Virus record (IMG/VR): IMGVR_UViG_3300029914_001571 | Coordinates: 1-26,368 of that record | DNA from: a virus | Length of the DNA: 26,368 nucleotides | Reading direction: 5' to 3' (one strand) | In this document: in pieces, positions 20,607-25,554 of the stretch | Numbering within the stretch: position 1 is the first letter of the stretch | Layout: each line of letters begins with the position of its first letter | The notes under the pieces: model-generated | What the model was told of the DNA's origin: nothing | The model's input: only the letters and a program-made list of their open reading frames with translations | Database searches by the model: none | Position numbers and translations under genes: made by a program

Positions 20607-21203
20607 ATGGCAATAGCACTATTCATAAACGAACAATATATTAAAGACAATACACCACTTCCTTATAATTTGGATGCCAAGTTTATTGCACCAAATGTTG
20701 TATTTGCACAGGATACTTACATTCAAAATATGTTGGGTTCAGCTTTATATAACACATTACAACTTCATTATTCGGCGCAAACGTGCAATAGTTATGAAAC
20801 TGAACTTGTGAACTTAATTCAACCTGCATTAGCTTATAGAGCAAGTGAAGCAGCACTTCCATTTATACACGTTCAATTAAGAAATTCAGGAACGGTTAAA
20901 CTAAATGCAGATAACCAAACAGTACAATCATCACAAGCTGAAATGGAATACTTAAAAGATATTCTTTGTGGTCGTGCTGAATTTTACGAAAAGCAGGTTG
21001 TGAACTATTTGATTTTTTCAGGAATGAATTTCCCCGACTATATACAACCAGACGTTACAGGTATTTTGCCAAGTCAGAAATCAACAACCACTTGTGATTT
21101 ATATTTTAGGTCGTGGGGTGCAAACAGTTCTATGTTGGGAAAAATTGCCTTTTGTGGTTGCGGAAATCCTTACTGTATGGGTGGTTGCGGGTTTTACAAT
21201 TAA
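20607..21203 (+). CDS. Head-tail connector-like protein with Cys-rich C-terminus
   Basis: A 198-aa mainly helical protein in the slot after portal. Its N-terminal half has F-I-N-E-Q-Y-I-K-D-N-T-P-L, then Y-I-Q-N-M-L-G-S-A-L-Y-N-T-L and I-Q-P-A-L-A-Y-R-A-S-E-A-A. This order (aQ..yi...lG..ly..l ... i.p.la..a) fits the small connector or adaptor proteins (DUF6712-like as I recall) found next to portal genes in Bacteroidetes phages. The last ~18 residues hold four cysteines in C-G-C-G-N-P-Y-C-M-G-G-C, which might bind metal. The connector interpretation is inferred. It has no ATATATAT motif of its own and is probably transcribed with the portal gene. Confidence 0.65.
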   Translation: MAIALFINEQYIKDNTPLPYNLDAKFIAPNVVFAQDTYIQNMLGSALYNTLQLHYSAQTCNSYETELVNLIQPALAYRASEAALPFIHVQLRNSGTVKLNADNQTVQSSQAEMEYLKDILCGRAEFYEKQVVNYLIFSGMNFPDYIQPDVTGILPSQKSTTTCDLYFRSWGANSSMLGKIAFCGCGNPYCMGGCGFYN

Positions 21204-21212
21204 CACAGTTTA

Positions 21213-21223
21213 ATATATATATA
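21213..21223 (+). promoter_or_regulatory. Extended ATATATATATA motif with AGAAA tail before the holin
   Basis: The longest alternating run in the window (11 bases), ending four bases before the holin ATG at 21228. It shares the AAGAAA tail with the sites at 16666 and 18972. Confidence 0.5.
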
Positions 21224-21227
21224 AGAA

Positions 21228-21668
21228 ATGAAATCGAATATGAACATCCTTACTTTCTTCAAATATTTAGCTGTAACTTTTTTTGCCTTTACGATGCCAA
21301 TACACACACTTGTTTATTGTGTGGTTGCTCTTATAGGTTTAGATACTATAACGGGCGTATATAAAGCCTATAAGCAAAAAGACGCTATCACAAGTAAGAA
21401 GTTCGGACAAGTGATTTCAAAATTGCTTTTATATAATCTTGCAATACTATCTGGATTTATTGTTGAAGTAATGATTGGATTGTCTGCATTCCATTTAGCG
21501 CAAATTATAGCAGTAGCAATTTCACTTACTGAATTGAAATCTGTTTTGGAAAATACAAATGCAATAACAGGGGTTGACCTTTGGCAGGTTGTTTCAAATT
21601 ATCTAAAGAGAAATCAGAATGAAATCACAAAGGATATTGCACCAATGGTTGATTCAGATAAGAAATAA
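21228..21668 (+). CDS. Phage holin (holin_4 / Cph1 family)
   Basis: A 146-aa membrane protein with predicted spans at about 11-31, 30-45 and 68-104, expected to form the lysis lesion that releases the endolysin. The family signature D-T-I-T-G-V-Y-K-A-Y (39-48) followed by I-T-S-K-K (54-58) is clear, and the later S-L-T-E-L-K-S-V-L-E-N (99-109) also fits this holin family. An internal ATG at 21240 could give a second, shorter form, as many holins do. The GH25 lysozyme of the same element lies about 3.9 kb downstream instead of next to it. It ends 1 nt before the stop codon of a reverse-strand gene. Confidence 0.85.
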   Translation: MKSNMNILTFFKYLAVTFFAFTMPIHTLVYCVVALIGLDTITGVYKAYKQKDAITSKKFGQVISKLLLYNLAILSGFIVEVMIGLSAFHLAQIIAVAISLTELKSVLENTNAITGVDLWQVVSNYLKRNQNEITKDIAPMVDSDKK

Positions 21669-21669
21669 T

Positions 21670-21960
21670 TTATTTGCTGTACTTATCCCAGTGTTCTAAT
21701 GTATCAAGTTCAGCTTGGTTATCTCTAAGACTTTTCATTATACCAATCTGAATTTGCGTATAAGCATCACCAGTTGAATCTTTATACTTATTATAACGTT
21801 CTTCATCATCACTAATTGATTTCTTTACTATCTTAATCAAAGGTAGGTTCAAACCTGCAATACGTTTTTCTTCTTTCTTTTTATCCAGATATTGTTTACC
21901 GAAATACCCACCACCGATAATAAGTATAAGCGCAAATAGTATGATTGAAATTTTCTTCAT
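21670..21960 (-). CDS. Small membrane-anchored protein, possible spanin-like or lysis-associated
   Basis: A 96-aa reverse-strand protein with an N-terminal membrane span (I-S-I-I-L-F-A-L-I-L-I-I-G-G-G-Y-F) directly followed by a basic stretch (K-K-K-E-E-K-R), and then a charged soluble part. This topology resembles an inner-membrane spanin, but strand and lack of a partner make that weak. The ATG at 21960 is preferred over 21993 because a CTATTTAA motif lies 11 nt upstream on the reverse strand, a spacing repeated at other sites. It is convergent with the holin, with a 1-nt gap. Confidence 0.6.
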   Translation of the reverse strand: MKKISIILFALILIIGGGYFGKQYLDKKKEEKRIAGLNLPLIKIVKKSISDDEERYNKYKDSTGDAYTQIQIGIMKSLRDNQAELDTLEHWDKYSK

Positions 21961-21971
21961 TGTATTTCTAT

Positions 21972-21979
21972 TTAAATAG
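21972..21979 (-). promoter_or_regulatory. CTATTTAA motif on the reverse strand, 11 nt before a start
   Basis: On the minus strand the sequence reads CTATTTAA, 11 nt before the ATG at 21960. This is the only member of the early-type set on the reverse strand, and its gap equals that of the sites at 1412 and 22135. Confidence 0.5.
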
Positions 21980-22056
21980 TTTAAGATTTTCATTAATCCA
22001 AAAATAGGGAATCCGGGCCAGGACCGGAAATTTATCTATGTAGGTAGAATCCTAAC

Positions 22057-22095
22057 AAAAAAAGTTTGTTCCCGCTCTTGACAAAACTTTTTTTT
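22057..22095 (+). terminator. A/T-rich terminator-like hairpin
   Basis: Seven A residues and GTTTGT (22057-22069) pair with ACAAAAC and the following T run (22081-22095), with one bulged A and an 11-nt loop. It has the A-tract, stem and T-tract of an intrinsic terminator and would isolate the downstream unit at 22135. Confidence 0.7.
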
Positions 22096-22134
22096 GAACT
22101 AAGATTGATATAACGGAAAAAGAATTTTTTCCTA

Positions 22135-22142
22135 CTATTTAA
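22135..22142 (+). promoter_or_regulatory. CTATTTAA motif (early-type) in TTTTTTCCTA context
   Basis: Preceded by TTTTTTCCTA like the site at 24721, and placed 11 nt before a GTG that opens a 28-codon frame. It follows a terminator-like hairpin, so a new transcript is expected here. Confidence 0.5.
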
Positions 22143-22153
22143 AAAAGGTAGCT

Positions 22154-22240
22154 GTGATAGCTATACTATTATATCAGTCAAAAAGACATCTGGAAGCAGT
22201 GGTTGATTACATCAACAAAGGAGAACAAAAGGAGTAAAGC
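22154..22240 (+). CDS. Small ORF (28 aa) with GTG start, tentative
   Basis: A 28-codon ORF opening with GTG (peptide M-I-A-I-L-L-Y-Q-S ... I-N-K-G-E-Q-K-E) and ending inside the left part of a strong hairpin. The gap of 11 nt to the CTATTTAA motif is the same as for two larger genes, which is the main support. It may be a leader peptide, a small membrane-active peptide, or chance; the transcript could equally be a small RNA. Confidence 0.35.
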
Positions 22241-22265
22241 CCGATAGGTTTCTCCTTTGTCTTTT
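22215..22265 (+). terminator. Hairpin with short T-rich tail after the small ORF
   Basis: ACAAAGGAGAAC (22215-22226) pairs with GTTTCTCCTTTGT (22248-22260), with one bulged base, followed by CTTTT. The stem is about 12 bp with a long loop of about 21 nt. It would end a short transcript started at 22135-22154, about 100 nt long. Confidence 0.6.
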
Positions 22266-22295
22266 ATCCAGTTCTTTACTATTTTCAAATGATAT

Positions 22296-22424
22296 GCACC
22301 CAAACTGCCCGAAGCAAGGTATGAACCAAATATTTGAACGTGTGTTCAAATGGCTTTGTATGCTACCAGTGAGCAATCCTAAATTAGCCAATTAGGAATT
22401 TTAAAATAGTTTGTGGGTGGGTGC
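22296..22424 (+). ncRNA. Candidate structured RNA element (unassigned)
   Basis: Several nested inverted repeats fold into a closed, branched structure. The closing stem pairs CACCCAAACT (22297-22306) with AGTTT and GGGTG (22408-22419), with a 2-nt bulge. Inside lie a short stem (22314-22319 with 22354-22359), a perfect 8-bp hairpin ATTTGAAC-GTGT-GTTCAAAT (22332-22351) and an 8-bp bulged hairpin TCCTAAATT-AGCC-AATTAGGA (22377-22397). The element matches no riboswitch or RNA class that I recognise. A 33-codon frame also crosses it (22294-22395), so the coding alternative is open. Strand is assumed. Confidence 0.4.
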
Positions 22425-22688
22425 GAAATTTTATAAGCGTAATATTCAATTTCCTTCCTGAATGTTCATCAATATTTTTTACTGAATTGTATTCTTTTAT
22501 TTATTCCTGTATTTGAATTTGAAATTATGCAAACGTAGTGCGCAGTTTTTATTTAATAATAAATCTAAACGCTCGGAGAGCAAACACTATATCTATCATT
22601 TGTCCTACGGACGTTTGATTTTATCCTTCACTTAATTATTATAAATACATTTTTTCTTTTCTGAATTTGGAATATTATTTTTTTCTAT

Positions 22689-22696
22689 CTATTTAA
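22689..22696 (+). promoter_or_regulatory. CTATTTAA motif (early-type), 15 nt before a start
   Basis: Preceded by a T-rich tract (TTTTTTTTCTAT) and placed 15 nt before the ATG at 22712, the same gap as at 2772 and 24721. Confidence 0.55.
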
Positions 22697-22711
22697 ATTA
22701 AACCTGAATAG

Positions 22712-23200
22712 ATGAAAACGAATTTGACCGCCGAAACTTTAACCAGAACATTCCAAGAAAATGAACTTCAATTCTTGAATTTATTATTTCCTAATTCAGG
22801 ATATACTATTACTGAACAATTCAGCCGACAAGATGCAATTCATAATAAGTATAAACTAATCATTGAAGTTAAGGTTAGAGAGTTCAGTCAAGAATATTTT
22901 GATGATAAATTCAATGGTGAATTTTTAATAGAGAAAGAAAAGTATGATGAACTAATACTTGCTTCAAAAAAGTTAAACTATACACCACTTTACATATTCG
23001 GGTTCAAACCAAAATATTCACATAAGATAGAAGGATATTCAGCAATTAATTTTAATAAGCTGTCTTTATCTGGTCTATCTATTCAAAAAAGAATGTGTCC
23101 AAAATCACAATGGAATAAAACACTGGTTGAAAAAGACTGCTATATAATTCCCAACAAGCTTTTAAATAAGGAAAACCAACTAACAAGAATCTTCAGATAA
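22712..23200 (+). CDS. PD-(D/E)XK-like nuclease
   Basis: A 162-aa protein. The N-terminal helix (about 8-26) is followed by a beta-hairpin with Asp41 and the strand L-I-I-E-V-K-V-R-E (49-57), giving the D...E-x-K signature (Asp41, Glu52, Lys54) of the PD-(D/E)XK nuclease fold. Other conserved-looking residues are Q36 and R39 before the Asp. It could act as a Holliday junction resolvase or an endonuclease in DNA processing, but the substrate cannot be told from the sequence. The gene has its own CTATTTAA motif, and its stop codon overlaps the late-type motif of the following sigma-like gene. Confidence 0.68.
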   Translation: MKTNLTAETLTRTFQENELQFLNLLFPNSGYTITEQFSRQDAIHNKYKLIIEVKVREFSQEYFDDKFNGEFLIEKEKYDELILASKKLNYTPLYIFGFKPKYSHKIEGYSAINFNKLSLSGLSIQKRMCPKSQWNKTLVEKDCYIIPNKLLNKENQLTRIFR

Positions 23201-23207
23201 TATATAT
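23200..23207 (+). promoter_or_regulatory. ATATATAT motif overlapping the nuclease stop codon
   Basis: The motif uses the last base of the nuclease stop (TAA, 23198-23200) and ends inside the first possible ATG of the next gene (23206). The second ATG at 23212 lies four bases after it, matching the short gaps at 15721, 21213 and 25543. Confidence 0.5.
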
Positions 23208-23874
23208 GAGTATGATATTAGCTGAAATGATGGATAAAGGATTATCCTATGATGAATTCATTAATGAATACTTTGCTTCACACTATCAAGAATTGTGGAC
23301 TATAGCAAGTAAAAGTTGTAAGAATACAAACTTTGATTTATGTGACCTTGTTTCTGAATTATACATCTACTTAATAGATAATGAAGAAAAGATTCTTGGA
23401 CTGAAGAAAATAAAGAACAAGGATAGAACTTTAACCAGATTTTGCGGGACGTGGTGTTATAAACAAATAAGATATTATAAGGCAAATTCAGGTGATTCCA
23501 ACTTTAAAGGCAAGTTTCAAATTATCAGTGATAAAAAATCAATAACGAAAAAAGAGAAACAACATAAAGAAAGTGAAAACTGCCAAGTAACCGATATGTA
23601 TAAACCACACAAAGAAGGTTCAGAAGATAAATTATTTGATGATGTATTTCCTGAAGTTGATTTATATAGACCAATACTTGATTATGTAATACAACACGAA
23701 TTAAACGACCAAGAAAAAATATTGTATAAGCTGCATATCACCGAGGGAATGAATATGAAAAAGATAAAGGAACATATAGGTGGTAATTCTTCAGATTATA
23801 TCCTTTATGAAGCTTTACACCAGATGAAAGAAAAAATTAAAACAAAATGCAATGAACGAAGAAGAACCAATTGA
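23206..23874 (+). CDS. Second, divergent sigma-like factor
   Basis: A 222-aa protein (220 aa if translation starts at ATG 23212). Residues about 23-95 resemble sigma region 2 (E-L-W-T-I-A-S-K-S-C, then L-C-D-L-V-S-E-L-Y-I-Y-L, then F-C-G-T-W-C-Y-K-Q-I-R-Y-Y). Residues about 157-212 resemble region 4 (L-N-D-Q-E-K-I-L-Y-K-L-H, then I-K-E-H-I-G-G-N-S-S-D-Y-I-L-Y-E-A-L-H). The linker is Lys/Glu-rich. It is more divergent than the sigma factor at 2173 and could be the late-stage factor, similar in role to T4 gp55; this is a hypothesis. Its gene overlaps the next one by 23 nt. It might instead be another helix-turn-helix regulator. Confidence 0.6.
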   Translation: MSMILAEMMDKGLSYDEFINEYFASHYQELWTIASKSCKNTNFDLCDLVSELYIYLIDNEEKILGLKKIKNKDRTLTRFCGTWCYKQIRYYKANSGDSNFKGKFQIISDKKSITKKEKQHKESENCQVTDMYKPHKEGSEDKLFDDVFPEVDLYRPILDYVIQHELNDQEKILYKLHITEGMNMKKIKEHIGGNSSDYILYEALHQMKEKIKTKCNERRRTN

Positions 23875-24166
23875 ATACATACCAGATTATGATGAAGATG
23901 ATAATGAACTGATATTGGACATTAACCGAAAAGAAGAAGGATATGATGATTCCAATTCTCAGATGTCAATCTTGTTAGATAATATGATAAAGTATTTCAC
24001 CTTCAGGAATCCTGAACAAGAAGAAGGTGAAAAATGGAAATCATTGATGAATGATAATCTTATTCCTGAACAAATCCATAAGTTAATTATAAGACAGTTT
24101 TCAAACAAGCTGAAGTGTATGATTAAGAAAGATAAAATCATTCTCAAAAGGCTATCTAATGATTAA
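23852..24166 (+). CDS. Hypothetical acidic protein
   Basis: A 104-aa protein with a very acidic N-terminal third (Asp/Glu-rich residues 2-32), a helical middle and a basic C-terminus (K-C-M-I-K-K-D-K-I-I-L-K-R). The charge polarity is unusual and fits a binding partner or anti-factor of a nucleic acid-binding protein, but there is no recognisable domain. It overlaps the sigma-like gene by 23 nt and the next gene by 8 nt, so these three genes are probably translated from one message. An anti-sigma role is possible only by position. Confidence 0.65.
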   Translation: MNEEEPIEYIPDYDEDDNELILDINRKEEGYDDSNSQMSILLDNMIKYFTFRNPEQEEGEKWKSLMNDNLIPEQIHKLIIRQFSNKLKCMIKKDKIILKRLSND

Positions 24167-24437
24167 TTCAAGCCTGTTTTTTCTTATCATAGGTTTATCA
24201 TCTGTTGGATATACTTGGAACACCAGTTCACCAACAAATTATTTCCGCTCCAAATTATCCAGATTGATAAAATGGAACACGTTTAATCAATTATTGGATT
24301 GTCTTCAGTGTTCAACCTTTTGGATTGCCTTTATTGGTCTAATACTGTTTAGCTATCCTATATCAATATCATTTATCGGTGGTTGCCTATCTTCTTTTTT
24401 AATCACCTTTCTATCATCATTTATAAAATTCCGTTAA
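24159..24437 (+). CDS. Small membrane protein with C-x-x-C-x-x-F-W motif
   Basis: A 92-aa protein with predicted membrane spans at about 4-20, 51-66 and 66-90 and a motif L-L-D-C-L-Q-C-S-T-F-W (45-55). The C-x-x-C ... F-W motif next to a membrane span occurs in a family of small phage and bacterial membrane proteins of unknown function (DUF1360-like as I recall). It overlaps the preceding acidic protein by 8 nt and is separated from the following gene by 3 nt. It might change host membrane properties during infection; there is no evidence for a specific role. Confidence 0.65.
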   Translation: MINSSLFFLIIGLSSVGYTWNTSSPTNYFRSKLSRLIKWNTFNQLLDCLQCSTFWIAFIGLILFSYPISISFIGGCLSSFLITFLSSFIKFR

Positions 24438-24440
24438 CCA

Positions 24441-24695
24441 GTGGAACACTTGCCTAAAATATACCAAGAATTTATTCAATACAGCCTGTATAAGGAAGAA
24501 ATAACCAATAAGGAAGTAGATATACTATTTGCCCTACATAATAACTTCCTGAACGTTTCTAATCCAGAATATAATAAAGGCTGCGCACTATGTGTTAAAC
24601 GCTGTTGGGACAAAGTGAAAAGTATGTTCCCGAAAGTTGAACCACCAGTTGAAGAAGAAACTGAATTTGGTGATGATGAAAATATTTTTTTATAA
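24441..24695 (+). CDS. Small hypothetical protein with C-x-x-C motif
   Basis: An 84-aa protein starting with GTG at 24441, three bases after the previous stop; no ATG lies in a useful position. The first 45 residues are helical and charged, followed by G-C-A-L-C-V-K-R-C-W-D-K-V (47-59) with three cysteines, and a Glu/Asp-rich tail. A cysteine motif of this kind next to an N-P-x-Y-x-K-G recurs in small Bacteroidetes phage proteins as I recall, but no function is known to me. It closes the cluster from the sigma-like gene and is followed by the CTATTTAT element at 24721. Confidence 0.62.
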   Translation: MEHLPKIYQEFIQYSLYKEEITNKEVDILFALHNNFLNVSNPEYNKGCALCVKRCWDKVKSMFPKVEPPVEEETEFGDDENIFL

Positions 24696-24720
24696 AAGTG
24701 CGGGTTTAGTTTTTTCCTAA

Positions 24721-24728
24721 CTATTTAT
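24721..24728 (+). promoter_or_regulatory. CTATTTAT motif (early-type), 15 nt before a start
   Basis: The flanks (TTTTTTCCTAA before, TTTAAAT after) closely match those of the site at 2772, and the gap to the ATG at 24744 is also 15 nt. This pair gives the best-preserved form of the element. Confidence 0.58.
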
Positions 24729-24743
24729 TTTAAATAATATAAA

Positions 24744-24836
24744 ATGACAATATTAAGTCAAGAACTAATCGCATTAGCAATTTTATCAATTGGAACTATT
24801 ATAGCTATTTTTTATAGTAGACGGAAAAACAAATAA
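24744..24836 (+). CDS. 30-aa single-span membrane micropeptide
   Basis: A 30-codon ORF encoding MTILSQ, a hydrophobic span of about 18 residues (E-L-I-A-L-A-I-L-S-I-G-T-I-I-A-I-F-Y) and a basic end (S-R-R-K-N-K). The form of a tiny membrane peptide with a positive tail, a well-placed CTATTTAT element 15 nt upstream and a 3-nt gap to the following ATG all support real translation. It resembles small holin-like or stress peptides in form only; function unknown. Confidence 0.6.
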   Translation: MTILSQELIALAILSIGTIIAIFYSRRKNK

Positions 24837-24839
24837 CCT

Positions 24840-25085
24840 ATGAAAACAAATACACTTTTATTAAAGACAATCCAAATGTTGATTAATGCTGAATTAAGGA
24901 AATCAGAAAATAAAACTGAAAGAATATTTTCAGAAGGAAGTCTTCTTATTAAACAACGTAAAAAGGTCTTAGAAAAGAAGAAAAGAATAAGTAAAATAAA
25001 ACAGCTTACTAAAAAAGGATTTAATGTAAAACAAATACATACGCTTACTGGTTACTCAATTCCACTAATCGTAAAAACAATTTAA
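24840..25085 (+). CDS. Small basic protein with helix-turn-helix-like C-terminus
   Basis: An 81-aa very basic protein. A helical N-terminus (1-20) is followed by a Lys/Arg-rich part (35-58) and a segment (52-81) with the form of a resolvase/Hin-type helix-turn-helix: L-T-K-K-G-F-N-V-K-Q-I-H-T-L-T-G-Y-S-I-P-L-I-V-K. It is likely a DNA-binding protein of the accessory region, perhaps a regulator of the motif sites. The gene begins three bases after the micropeptide stop and is followed by the next gene after 3 nt. Confidence 0.62.
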   Translation: MKTNTLLLKTIQMLINAELRKSENKTERIFSEGSLLIKQRKKVLEKKKRISKIKQLTKKGFNVKQIHTLTGYSIPLIVKTI

Positions 25086-25088
25086 CCT

Positions 25089-25526
25089 ATGAATGAAGAA
25101 ATAGAAGTTGTGGATTTTACACACGGTGAATATCCTTACGACCTGAACAAATGGTTTTGTAATTGTCCTGAAAATGCAATCAGATATTTCAAAGATGATG
25201 GAATAAGTTCAACTTATGGATTCGTTCAGATAGATGAAAATGGTGATTGGTTTAATATCAATAATGATGATGTTGCAATAATTGATAAAGGTGTCAAAGC
25301 TGTATATATTCATCTAAAAGAAAGTGACATTTTAAGGCAACTATACTTCATTGAAGAAAATTGTTCAGTAGAATTTAATCTTCTAAAAGGAAAAGAAGGT
25401 AAACCCAAATATTTTAAGATAGAAGATAAGTTGTATGATATATGTGATATTGAATCAACAAGAAAATACGGTAAAATTTATTCGTTAATAAACCACTACC
25501 AATTGAATAAAAATAATCCATTATAA
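25089..25526 (+). CDS. Hypothetical acidic protein before the endolysin
   Basis: A 145-aa protein that I do not recognise. It is acidic, with mixed alpha/beta character and aromatic-rich strands (W-F-C-N-C-P near 22-27, Y-G-F-V-Q-I near 43-48, V-Y-I-H-L-K near 72-77). No membrane span or signal peptide is present. The cysteines at 24, 26 and 91 do not form a clear metal site. It is the last gene of the accessory operon that starts at 24721. No function is proposed. Confidence 0.65.
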   Translation: MNEEIEVVDFTHGEYPYDLNKWFCNCPENAIRYFKDDGISSTYGFVQIDENGDWFNINNDDVAIIDKGVKAVYIHLKESDILRQLYFIEENCSVEFNLLKGKEGKPKYFKIEDKLYDICDIESTRKYGKIYSLINHYQLNKNNPL

Positions 25527-25542
25527 ACTTTTCCAACAGATA

Positions 25543-25550
25543 ATATATAT
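25543..25550 (+). promoter_or_regulatory. ATATATAT motif inside CAGAT...ATCTG palindrome before the endolysin
   Basis: The motif lies four bases before the ATG at 25555 and forms the centre of an inverted repeat (CAGAT at 25537-25541 and ATCTG at 25549-25553). As with the tape measure site, an inverted repeat wraps the motif. Confidence 0.55.
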
Positions 25551-25554
25551 CTGT

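Larger units (their letters stand above)
21994..22711. other. Gene-poor region of about 0.7 kb rich in hairpins
   Basis: No recognisable protein of useful size lies here on either strand. The stretch holds an A/T-rich terminator-like hairpin (22057-22095), a small GTG ORF (22154-22240) with a hairpin over its end, a multi-stem element (22296-22424), and short hairpins such as GCTC-GGA-GAGC near 22571. It ends with the CTATTTAA motif of the nuclease gene. It could contain a small RNA, a replication or attachment site, or regulatory DNA. I cannot assign it further. Confidence 0.6.

Noticed and set aside
21961-21993. Upstream ATG (21993) for the reverse-strand membrane gene
   Set aside because: The extra 11 residues cross the CTATTTAA motif, and the membrane span begins directly after ATG 21960.
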